A stretch of 56,333 bases of DNA from Pseudomonadota bacterium (GTDB lineage: Bacteria > Myxococcota_A > UBA9042 > GCA-2863065). A program made the translations under genes and the position numbers. The stretch is taken from contig SXOX01000069.1 in assembly GCA_005776585.1 (NCBI GenBank), positions 1 through 56,333 of the forward strand. The letters run 5' to 3'. The notes beneath the pieces were generated by a model that saw only the letters and a program-made list of their open reading frames with translations, was not told the DNA's origin and ran no database searches. Of the stretch, positions 37,570 to 46,235 are shown one piece after another (position 1 is the first letter of the stretch; each line of letters opens with the position of its first letter).

Positions 37570-39198
37570 ATGCGATCCGCCCTGAGCCTCCTCCTCTTGT
37601 CTGTCGCGCTGACCGCGTCGGCGGGTGAGCGCCAACTGCCGCCGTCGTTCGACCTGCCGATGCGCCCGCCGTCGCACCACGCCGTCCTGTGGAACGCCCA
37701 CCGCGCCCGGCCGGTGCCGTTTCGCCCGCTGCGCGCGGCTCCGGGTCCGCTCCGACCACGCGCGGCAGCGGACACGACGCCGGTGACGGTCTTCGGCTAC
37801 TTGCCGTACTGGCAGCTCGACTACGACGCGTTTCACTGGGATCAGCTCACGCACCTCGCGTACTTCGCGGTGGAGCTCAACGGAGACGGGTCGCTCGGCG
37901 AGGACCACAAGTGGACGAGCGCTTCGACCACCGCGCTGATCGCGGACGCTCACGCCCACGGCGTCAAGGTCATACTCACGGTCACGAACTTCAACGACAC
38001 CAGCGTGGGCGGCATCTGCACGTCCCCGGAGATCCGGAAGAAGGCCATCGACGGGCTCGTCGGCCTCGTCGCCGCGCAGGGCGGGGATGGGCTCAACATC
38101 GACTTCGAGTTCGTCCCGCTCTCGGCCAAGGCGGCCTTCGTCGTCTTCCTTCAGGAGCTTCGCGCAGCGCTCCTCGCCAAGGTGCCCCAGGGAGAGCTGT
38201 CCATCGCCGGTCCCGCGGTGGACTGGAACGGCAGCTATGACTACGATCAGATCGCCGCCACGGTCGACGCGATCTTCATCATGGCCTACGGCTATCACTG
38301 GACCGGAGGCAACCCCGGGCCGCTGTGCCCCATCGAGTCCGGAACCGTGTGGGGCAAGCACAACCTCACGTGGACGCTCGACGACTACGCGAAGTATGGC
38401 GGGCCGAACATCGAGGCGAAGCTGGTGGCGGGGCTGCCACTCTACGGCGTAGACTGGCCGAGCGAGAGCGACGCGGTCCCCGGCAAGCAGACGGCGGACG
38501 GGAAGAGCGTCGTCTACACCAAGGCGCTCGTCGACGGTCCGAAGTACGGCTGGGCGTGGGATGCCGCGTCCAAGTCGAGCTACTACGTCTTCAAGGTGGG
38601 AGCGCAGTGGCATCAGGCCTGGGTCGACACCGCGGCGGCCCACAAGCTGCGCTTCGAGCTGGCCAAGACGCGAAAGCTCCAAGGGATCGGCTTCTGGGCG
38701 CTGGGGTACGATGGGGCCGACACGGCGGTGTGGGACAACCTGGCCGCGGTGTTTCCGCCGCCGCCCCAGGTCGCGCCGGACGCGGGGCCGGAGTCCGTGG
38801 CTGAGGCAGCAGCAGAGACCGGGGCTGCGGCAGAGGCTGTGGCAGAGGCTGTGGCAGAGGCTGTGACCGTGGCAGAGGCTGCGGCAGAGGCTGCGGCAGA
38901 GGCCGGGGCAGAGACGGCCGCCGCGGAAACGGTGGCGGCGGAGCCTGCAGCTCAACCGGAGCCGGGAGCGGAGGCCGCCCTGGCGGCTGAGCCCGCGGTC
39001 GATGCGGGCACCACCCCCGCGAGTCAGGACGTCGCGGCTCCCGGTGCGGTGCAGGACGCGTCCGGTACGGCTGTGAGCGCCAATGGCAGCGGCGGCGGCG
39101 GGTGTGCCCAGGAGCGCATCCCGCGAGGCTCAGTCTCCGCGCTGCTCCTCGCGGTCTTGGTGCTCCTCGGCGTTGCGTTTCGGCGCGTCGTCCGCTAG
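37570..39198 (+). CDS. GH18-family secreted protein with MYXO-CTERM-like anchor
   Basis: 542 residues from the ATG at 37570, which opens a signal peptide (MRSALSLLLLSVALTASAGE); the same frame is open far upstream by chance. The GH18 TIM-barrel (about 72-395) starts VFGYLPYWQLDYDAF and carries the catalytic motif DGLNIDFE (173-180) with proton donor Glu180; the first middle Asp of DxxDxDxE is Asn176, as in several spore-germination-type GH18 proteins. An Ala/Glu-rich low-complexity stalk (about 410-500) follows. The end has Gly-Gly-Gly-Gly-Cys, a transmembrane helix and Arg residues (AFRRVVR), matching MYXO-CTERM surface-sorting tails. Probable role: chitin or peptidoglycan hydrolysis at the surface. 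Confidence 0.85.
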   Translation: MRSALSLLLLSVALTASAGERQLPPSFDLPMRPPSHHAVLWNAHRARPVPFRPLRAAPGPLRPRAAADTTPVTVFGYLPYWQLDYDAFHWDQLTHLAYFAVELNGDGSLGEDHKWTSASTTALIADAHAHGVKVILTVTNFNDTSVGGICTSPEIRKKAIDGLVGLVAAQGGDGLNIDFEFVPLSAKAAFVVFLQELRAALLAKVPQGELSIAGPAVDWNGSYDYDQIAATVDAIFIMAYGYHWTGGNPGPLCPIESGTVWGKHNLTWTLDDYAKYGGPNIEAKLVAGLPLYGVDWPSESDAVPGKQTADGKSVVYTKALVDGPKYGWAWDAASKSSYYVFKVGAQWHQAWVDTAAAHKLRFELAKTRKLQGIGFWALGYDGADTAVWDNLAAVFPPPPQVAPDAGPESVAEAAAETGAAAEAVAEAVAEAVTVAEAAAEAAAEAGAETAAAETVAAEPAAQPEPGAEAALAAEPAVDAGTTPASQDVAAPGAVQDASGTAVSANGSGGGGCAQERIPRGSVSALLLAVLVLLGVAFRRVVR

Positions 39199-39264
39199 CG
39201 TTCGCCCACGATTTCACCAGCGTACTTCGTAATGATTCGGCCAACGCCCGGCGCGGAGGACAGC

Positions 39265-40887
39265 ATGTTGACTGAGCTCAAGAAGCCCACCATCTCAGAC
39301 ATTGGCGAGACCGCCACCATCCCCTGCTTCGATCCGGCGACGCTGGAGCCGCTGGGCACGGTCCCGGTCATGAGCGAGGCCGAGGTCCTCGCGGTCGTCG
39401 CCAAGGCGCGCGCCGCGCAGCCAGCATGGGCGAGCACCACGTTCACCGAGCGCAAGCGGGTGCTGCGGACGCTGCTCGACCTCATCATCGAGCGACAAGA
39501 GGCCATCTGTCGCAGCGCCTCCCGAGACTCCGGCAAGACGCTCGTCGACGCGGCGCTCGGCGAGGTCTTCCCCGTCTGCGAGAAGATTCGCTACACGCTT
39601 ACTTACGGCGCCCGCGATCTCGCCCCCGACCCGCGACCTTCGGGCTTCCTCATGCACAAGAAGGCGCACGTCGAGTACCTGCCGCTCGGCGTCGTGGGCG
39701 TCATCGCGCCATGGAACTTCCCGTTCCACAACCTCCTGTGTCCGCTGGTCCCCGCACTCTTCGCCGGCAACGCGGTCGTGACCAAGGTCAGCGAGTGGAC
39801 CTCGTGGTCCGCCGCGGAGTACCTCGGCCTCGTCCGCGAGGCGCTCACACGCCACGGTCACTCCCCCGAGCTCGTCCAGGCCGTGACCGGCTACGGCCAG
39901 ACCGGGTCGTGGCTCGTCACCTCCGGAGTCGAGAAGATCTTCTTCACCGGCTCGCCGCAGAACGGCCGCAAGGTCATGGAGGCCGCGTCCCGCACGCTCA
40001 CGCCAGTCGTGCTGGAGCTGGGCGGCAAGGACCCGATGATCATCTGCGACGACGCGGACCTCGATCACGCTGTTCTGTCGGCCATGCTGGGCACGTTCAC
40101 CGCCTGCGGCCAGATGTGCGTGGGCGCTGAGCGCATCTACGTCTTTGCGGGCGTCTACGACCGCTTCGTCGAGGCGGTCGTGACCAAGGCTCGCGCTCTC
40201 CGGCAGGGACCGCCGCTGGCGGGCGAGGTCGTCGACTGCGGCGCGATGACCATGCCGCGCCAGCTGGACATCCTGGAGGAGCTCGTCCACGACGCCGTCA
40301 GCAAAGGCGCGCGGCTCCTGGTCGGCGGCAAACGCAACACGGCCGCCGGTCGCGGTCAATTCTTCGAGCCCACGGTGCTCGTCGACGTCGACCACACGAT
40401 GCGCATCACGCAGGAGGAGCAGTTCGGACCCATCCTGGTCGTCATGCAGGTCAACGACGAGGAGGAGGCCGTGCGCCTCGCCAACGACTGCCCCTACGGG
40501 CTCGGCTCGAGCGTGTTCTCGCGGGATCGGGCGCGCGGCGAGCGCATCGCCAGCCGGATTCGCGCCGGAATGACCGTGGTCAACGACTATGGCCTAGCGT
40601 ACATGATCCAGTCGCTGCCGTTCGGAGGCACCAAGGTGTCGGGCTTTGGCCGCATCAACGGCCGCGAGGGCCTGCGCGCGTGCACGCTCGAGAAGGCCGT
40701 CGTGACCGATCGCTTCCCCACGGGGCAGAGCGTGTCGCCGTTTCCGGTCGAGCCGGCCACCTTCGCCCTCGTCAAGGACGCCATCGGGACCATCTACGGC
40801 CAGGGCCTCGGGGCCCGCGCCCGCTCGGCATGGAGCACGCTCATGCAGCTGCGGAGCGTGTCCGCGGCCCGCAAGGCGCGGCGGTAG
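39265..40887 (+). CDS. Aldehyde dehydrogenase, ALDH22/MSC7-like
   Basis: 540 residues. The ATG at 39265 follows GGAGGA by four bases. NAD(P)-dependent aldehyde oxidation motifs are all present: Asn151 (PWNFPFHN), Glu251 (LELGGKDP), nucleophile Cys285 (CGQMCVGAER), and EQFGPIL and PFGGTKVSGFG. From memory, the N-terminal half (RDSGKTLVDAALGE, HKKAHVEYLPLGVVGVI, TLTPVVLELGGKD) strongly recalls the plant ALDH22 and yeast Msc7 branch rather than common bacterial ALDHs. The substrate is unknown. The C-terminal ~60 residues are longer than usual for ALDH and could be membrane-associated. Confidence 0.92.
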   Translation: MLTELKKPTISDIGETATIPCFDPATLEPLGTVPVMSEAEVLAVVAKARAAQPAWASTTFTERKRVLRTLLDLIIERQEAICRSASRDSGKTLVDAALGEVFPVCEKIRYTLTYGARDLAPDPRPSGFLMHKKAHVEYLPLGVVGVIAPWNFPFHNLLCPLVPALFAGNAVVTKVSEWTSWSAAEYLGLVREALTRHGHSPELVQAVTGYGQTGSWLVTSGVEKIFFTGSPQNGRKVMEAASRTLTPVVLELGGKDPMIICDDADLDHAVLSAMLGTFTACGQMCVGAERIYVFAGVYDRFVEAVVTKARALRQGPPLAGEVVDCGAMTMPRQLDILEELVHDAVSKGARLLVGGKRNTAAGRGQFFEPTVLVDVDHTMRITQEEQFGPILVVMQVNDEEEAVRLANDCPYGLGSSVFSRDRARGERIASRIRAGMTVVNDYGLAYMIQSLPFGGTKVSGFGRINGREGLRACTLEKAVVTDRFPTGQSVSPFPVEPATFALVKDAIGTIYGQGLGARARSAWSTLMQLRSVSAARKARR

Positions 40888-40912
40888 CGCGACCCGTCCA
40901 CGCGGGCGCGGG

Positions 40913-41365
40913 TCAGCCCACCGTTCGGCCGACGGACGCCTCGAGCGCCACGAGCGCGCCGCGAACCGCGGCGGGCATCGACGTCTTGCGCTCTCCGGCG
41001 TAGTCGTAGACGACCATGAGGCCCTCGCCGCTGGCCACGACGGCGCCCAAGCCCTGGCTGATGACCGCGAACTCGAGCGTGAAGCGGTCGTCGCCGAGCG
41101 CGGTCGTTCGTGTTCCAACGTGCACCGTATCCGGCCACTTGACCGCGCGCCGAAAGCGGCATTGGGCCGAGGCCAGGATGGGTCCGATGCGCGTCTGCTC
41201 GAACGAGCTCCAGAGCCCGATGCGCTGGAGGTACTCGGTGCGCGCGGTCTCGAACCAGCGAAAATAGACCACGTTATTCACATGCCCCATCACGTCCATC
41301 TCGCCCCACACCACGGGGAGGGTCACGACGACGGGGAAGTCCTGAAGCGACGCGGAGGGTGCCAT
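40913..41365 (-). CDS. Acyl-CoA thioesterase, 4HBT hotdog family
   Basis: 150 residues, one hotdog domain. The signature WGEMDVMGHVNNVVYFRWFE spans the catalytic Asp (residue 24) and the central helix of YbgC/FadM-type thioesterases, which hydrolyse acyl-CoA esters. It is a single-gene unit: the ALDH gene converges (25-base gap) and the PAS-GGDEF-EAL gene diverges. A GACCCG/CGGGTC dyad (40891-40896 with 40909-40914) in the convergent gap may act as a terminator. Confidence 0.88.
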   Translation of the reverse strand: MAPSASLQDFPVVVTLPVVWGEMDVMGHVNNVVYFRWFETARTEYLQRIGLWSSFEQTRIGPILASAQCRFRRAVKWPDTVHVGTRTTALGDDRFTLEFAVISQGLGAVVASGEGLMVVYDYAGERKTSMPAAVRGALVALEASVGRTVG

Positions 41366-41505
41366 GGTCTCGCACCTACCTGATTCGCACCGGCAGCGCC
41401 AGTGACTCCGGTCCCGACGTCAGCGTAGGATTTCTTCGGTAATTCTACTAAAGGATTCCCGCCGAGGGCCGATAGGTTCGTATTGGGGCTGAGGGGAGGT
41501 ACGTC

Positions 41506-43560
41506 GTGCCCGAACGACTTCGGGTTCTCGACGTGGGTATCGGCGGTGCAGAGGCGAGCCGGCTAGAGGCGGTGCTCACAGCGGGCGGCTTTGTCGTCGA
41601 CCGTCGTGAGGTCACCTCAGGCCCCGCCATGCGCTCCGCGTTGGCCTCCGAGGACTACGACGCAGTGCTCTGTCGCGCGGCGCTCGACTCGTACGATGCG
41701 CACGCGGCGCTCGCACTCCACGGCTCGCTCGGCCAGGATCGGCCGTTTCTCGTGCTGGCCTCCCGCGCCGAGCTCCCCATCGCAGTCGAGCTCATGCGCG
41801 AGGGCGCCCACGACCTGGTCCTGTGGGACGAGCTCGAGCGCCTGGTGCCGGCCCTCGAGCGCGAATTGCGTGAGGCGAACAACCGCCGCGTTCGCCTCCA
41901 GTCAGACGAGCAGCTCGCGCTGGCCGCGGAGGTGTTCGAGAGCGGGCGGGAGGCCATCGCCATCACCGACCGCCACGGCGCGGTCATCTCGCTGAACTCT
42001 GCGTTCGCGGACATGACGGGCTGGCCGCTGGACGAGTCCGTCGGTCAACGCCTCGATGGGCTCCTCGCGCTCGACGCACCGGGGCGCATGCGCATCTGGG
42101 AGGCCATCGAGAACGCGGGCCGATGGCGCGGCGAGGTCTACTGCCGCAGACGCTCCGGCGAGATCTACCCGGCGATGCTGTCGCTCTCGACGGTCCGTTA
42201 CGACGACGGCGGCATCAAGCACACGATCGCGCACGCGACCGACGTGACCGAGCACAAGGCCGCCGAGCAGCGCATCCACTACCTGGCGCACTACGACGCG
42301 CTGACCGGGCTGCCGAACCGGACCTTGCTCCGCGAGCGGCTCGCCCAGGCCCTGCGGGACGCGGAACTGTTGCAGCACAAGGTCGCGGTCATCGCGGTGG
42401 ATCTGGACCGCTTCCAGGTCGTCAACGATCGCTTCGGCCACGCACACGGCGATCGGGTCCTGGGCCTGGCCGCGCACCGCATCGTCCAGATCGTCGAGAC
42501 ACGCGACATCGTGGCCCGCGTGGGCGATGACGAATTCGCAATCATCGTAAAATGTTACACGTCAGAGGCGGCCACGGCGCTGGCCTACGAGCTGCTCGAG
42601 GCGATCGGACGTCCGTTCGAGGTCGAAGGGGCCCGTATCCTCGTGACGCCGGGCCTGGGGCTCGCGCTCTACCCCGACGACGCGTCCGAGGTCGACACGC
42701 TGCTGCGGGCTGCGGACACGGCGCTGTTCGGGGCCAAGGAGAGCGGGGGCGGCGCCGTCGAGGTCTACGACCGCTCACGCCCGGCGATGGCCAGCGAGCG
42801 CCTCGCGCTCGCCGACGCACTGTCCGGCGCGATCGAGCGCGGTGAGCTCGAGCTGCACTACCAGCCACAGCTCGACGTCACGACGGGACGCGTCGTGGGG
42901 GCCGAGGCGCTCGTGCGCTGGCGCCATCCGGAGCTCGGCCTGCTAATGCCCGGCCGGTTTCTGTCCATCGCCGAGGAGACGGGCCTCGCCGTCCCGATTG
43001 GCGAGTGGGTGCTGCGCGAGGCGTGTCGGCAGAACGCTCACTGGCAGCGCGTCGGCAGGGCCAAGTTCCCCGTCGCCGTCAACGTGTCGCGCGCCCAGCT
43101 GCGGCATCCCCGGTTCATTCGCGCGCTCGAGGGCGCCCTCATCGCCGCCTCGCTCGAGCCCCGCTACCTGGAGATCGAGCTCACGGAGGCGGTGCTCGTC
43201 GAGCATCCTGACGCAACGTCCGACCTCCTCCGCCGCGTGGCCGCGCTCGGCGTGCTCCTCTCCATCGACGACTTCGGGACGAGCCACTCGAGCCTCCACC
43301 ACCTCAAGCGCTTCGCGGTCTGCAAGATCAAGATCGACACCTCGTTCGTGGCGACTGCCCCGAGCGTCGCCGAGGACGCCACGATCGTTCGCGCGGTCAT
43401 CGGGCTGGCGCACGGGCTCGGGCAGCGCGTCACCGCCGAGGGCGTCGAGACGGAGGCGCAGCTCGACTTTCTGGCGCGCGAGCGCTGCGACGAATACCAG
43501 GGCCGCTACGCCAGCGGACCGCTCCTGGGCGCGGACTTCCTGCGCTTCCTGTCACACTAG
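41506..43560 (+). CDS. PAS-GGDEF-EAL c-di-GMP protein, probably a phosphodiesterase
   Basis: 684 residues. Residues about 1-125 look like a receiver fold without the phospho-acceptor Asp. A PAS domain follows (about 135-255), then GGDEF (about 260-425) and EAL (about 435-680). The GGDEF motif is degenerate, RVGDDEF, with Asp for the second Gly, so cyclase activity is doubtful and the domain may only bind GTP. The EAL domain keeps EALVRW, NVSRAQL, ELTEAVLVE, IDDFGTS, KIKID and EGVETEAQL, so c-di-GMP hydrolysis is likely. The start is GTG at 41506 with GGGGAGGT five to six bases upstream. With the HD-GYP protein at 28680, two c-di-GMP-degrading proteins occur in this window. Confidence 0.92.
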   Translation: MPERLRVLDVGIGGAEASRLEAVLTAGGFVVDRREVTSGPAMRSALASEDYDAVLCRAALDSYDAHAALALHGSLGQDRPFLVLASRAELPIAVELMREGAHDLVLWDELERLVPALERELREANNRRVRLQSDEQLALAAEVFESGREAIAITDRHGAVISLNSAFADMTGWPLDESVGQRLDGLLALDAPGRMRIWEAIENAGRWRGEVYCRRRSGEIYPAMLSLSTVRYDDGGIKHTIAHATDVTEHKAAEQRIHYLAHYDALTGLPNRTLLRERLAQALRDAELLQHKVAVIAVDLDRFQVVNDRFGHAHGDRVLGLAAHRIVQIVETRDIVARVGDDEFAIIVKCYTSEAATALAYELLEAIGRPFEVEGARILVTPGLGLALYPDDASEVDTLLRAADTALFGAKESGGGAVEVYDRSRPAMASERLALADALSGAIERGELELHYQPQLDVTTGRVVGAEALVRWRHPELGLLMPGRFLSIAEETGLAVPIGEWVLREACRQNAHWQRVGRAKFPVAVNVSRAQLRHPRFIRALEGALIAASLEPRYLEIELTEAVLVEHPDATSDLLRRVAALGVLLSIDDFGTSHSSLHHLKRFAVCKIKIDTSFVATAPSVAEDATIVRAVIGLAHGLGQRVTAEGVETEAQLDFLARERCDEYQGRYASGPLLGADFLRFLSH

Positions 43561-43584
43561 CGGCCAATCTGGCACCCTTGCGGC

Positions 43585-44019
43585 GTGCGCTCGCCCGCCT
43601 GGTTTCGTGTACCCATGCTGGTGTTCGCGGCGGCCTTCGTCGCGTTCGCGGCGCTGCAGCTCAACGACCCCGATCCGATCGCGTGGACCGCCATCTACCT
43701 CGCGGCTGCGCTCGCGACGGCGCTCTTGCCGTCGCACCCCATGGGCCCATCGTTCGCGCTGGCCGTCCTCGCGGTCGCCGTGCCGTGGGCGGCGGTGCTC
43801 CTCGCGCGCGTCGTCGGCGAGATCGCGGTGTCGGACCTCTGGCTCGACATGAGCGCCAAGGGCGGTCGCGTCGAGGAAGGGCGTGAAGCGGGAGGCCTCC
43901 TCATCGTCGCGTTCGTCCTGGTCACGGGCCTGACCGTACGACGTCTACGCGACAACCCCGCGGGCCTGACCGGAATTCGACGCCCTCACGCGCTGTGGAG
44001 ACGCCTCCGCAAGCGTTGA
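43585..44019 (+). CDS. TMEM220-like small membrane protein
   Basis: 144 residues, GTG start, with about four hydrophobic helices (about 8-27, 32-48, 55-77 and 102-118). The motif LQLNDPDPIAWTAIY and the later VEEGREAGGLL recall the transmembrane-220 family, whose function is unknown. It follows the EAL gene by 24 bases on the same strand and precedes the parAB promoter region. Confidence 0.65.
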   Translation: MRSPAWFRVPMLVFAAAFVAFAALQLNDPDPIAWTAIYLAAALATALLPSHPMGPSFALAVLAVAVPWAAVLLARVVGEIAVSDLWLDMSAKGGRVEEGREAGGLLIVAFVLVTGLTVRRLRDNPAGLTGIRRPHALWRRLRKR

Positions 44020-44091
44020 GCCCGCAAGGCAATTCCCCCGCCACACGACGGCATGTGTGACCACGTGTTGTCATTTTTCGTCGTTTTCCCG

Positions 44092-44121
44092 TTGACGGGC
44101 CGGGCCACGAGCCCCTAAGCT
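44092..44121 (+). promoter_or_regulatory. Candidate promoter of the parAB operon
   Basis: TTGACG (44092-44097), an 18-base spacer, then TAAGCT (44116-44121). The spacing equals the candidates at 2612 and 3832. The parS site starts nine bases downstream, across the expected transcription start, so ParB binding could repress the operon. Confidence 0.45.
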
Positions 44122-44129
44122 CCACCCAA

Positions 44130-44145
44130 CGTTTCACGTGGAGCG
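44130..44145. promoter_or_regulatory. parS: parS-like centromere site
   Basis: GTTTCACGTG followed by GAGC (44131-44144) matches 12 of the inner 14 bases of the bacterial parS consensus TGTTTCACGTGAAACA. The central CACGTG is intact; the mismatches are in the right arm. It lies about 90 bases before parA, a usual place for a ParB-binding site near the replication origin. Confidence 0.7.
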
Positions 44146-44232
44146 CCGGCCCCGAAGGCGGTCAGGCGCCACGCTTTTTGCCGTATCTACAACGGATGCG
44201 CATTGGTGCGTCCACCGATAGGAGTGCCCTAC

Positions 44233-45029
<797 letters not shown>

Positions 45030-45030
<1 letters not shown>

Positions 45031-45893
45031 TGAGCGCCATCGCTGCTTCCCGTGTCCTGGGCAAGGGCCTGGGCTCGCTGCTGCCGGTTCCGACGCTGGC
45101 CAGCACGTCGGGCGAGGGCCACCCGCTGTATGTGCCCATCGCCGACGTCGTGCCCGCGATGCATCAGCCGCGCACCATCTTCGCCGACGACGCGCTGACC
45201 TCGCTGGCACACTCGATCCGCGAGCAGGGCATCCTGCAACCGCTGGTCGTCTCGCGCGAGAGCTCCGGCCTCTACCGGCTCATCGCCGGAGAGCGTCGAC
45301 TGCGCGCGGCGCGGCTCGCGGGGCTCCACGAGGTGCCCATCGTGCTGCGGCAGGTCACCGGGACCGAGGCCTTCGAGCTGGCGCTCATCGAGAACATCCA
45401 GCGCGAGGACCTCAACCCGCTCGAGGAGGCCGACGCGTACCGCCGGCTCGTCGAGGAGCACGGCTACACGCAGGAGGCGATCGCGCGGCGCGTGGGCAAG
45501 GATCGCGCCACGGTCTCGAACGCGCTGCGGCTGCTCAAGCTGCGCGACGGCCTCAAGGAGCGGGTGCTCTCGGGCGCACTCTCGGCGGGACACGCACGCG
45601 CGCTGCTCGGCACCGACGACGAGCTGTTCCAGGAGTCGCTGGCGCGGCGCGTCGAGGCCGAGGGGCTCTCGGTGCGGGTCATCGAGAAGCTCGTCGCAGG
45701 CCACAAGGACGCTCGCGCGTCGGCGCGCACCCGCGTGAAGGCCGCGCCGGAGGTCAAGGCGCTCAGCCGCTCGCTCAGCCACACGCTGGGCCGACCGGTG
45801 AAGGTAGCTCCCAAGGGCGACGGCGGCGCGATCGTCATCCGCTACACGACCCGCGCCGATCTCGACGCCCTCATCGCGCGCCTCGGGAGCTGA
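45030..45893 (+). CDS. parB: Chromosome partitioning protein ParB/Spo0J
   Basis: 287 residues. The N-terminal CTPase/ParB domain has QPRTIF, SIREQGILQPLVV, GERRLRAARLAGL and ENIQREDLNPLEEA. A central helix-turn-helix binds parS (TQEAIARRVGKDRATVSNALRLL), and the C-terminal dimerisation domain runs to RLGS. The ATG at 45030 shares one base with the parA stop (TGATG) and lies seven bases after AGGAGG (45017-45022); a GTG at 45027 is the alternative. It loads at parS and spreads as a CTP-dependent clamp. Confidence 0.96.
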
Positions 45894-46235
45894 CGCCCCA
45901 ATCTCGCAGGAGGGGCCGCTGACCACCGTTGGTTTCGGATGGCCCAAAAACCGGGGGGGCGGGGGTCGTCCCCCGCAAAGAAACCGGGGGGCGGGGGTCG
46001 TCCCCCGCAAAGAAACCGACGAACTCGTCAGAGCAGCGATGCAAACGCGATGCGAGACGAAGATGTTGTTTCCCTGTGTACTTCACCCATTCAAAAATGC
46101 CCGAACTGGCGACCGCGGTTGATCAGCCGCGTTGTCCCGGAAACGGCGTGACGAGCAACAAGCTGGAGACCGACCGCGCCACCGCGTATGGTGTTGCCCA
46201 ACGACGCGCCCCGCGGCGCGCCTGCGAGGTGCCCC
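45894..46235. other. Intergenic stretch after parB
   Basis: 342 bases with no supported gene. It contains the duplicated hairpin unit at 45951-46015 and an AT-richer segment (about 46020-46100) that may hold the promoter of the next lipoprotein gene. I see no DnaA-box cluster or other origin feature. Confidence 0.5.
45951..46015. repeat. Two tandem copies of a GC-hairpin unit
   Basis: A 32-33-base unit occurs twice in tandem (45951-45983 and 45984-46015), differing by one G. Each carries the perfect hairpin GCGGGGG-TCGT-CCCCCGC (45959-45976 and 45991-46008) followed by AAAGAAA. It may serve as parB terminators or be a copy of a REP-like interspersed element. Confidence 0.85.

Noticed and set aside
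43572..43590. Sigma-54 promoter TGGCAC...TTGC before the TMEM220-like gene
   Set aside because: Only two bases separate TGGCAC and TTGC instead of five.
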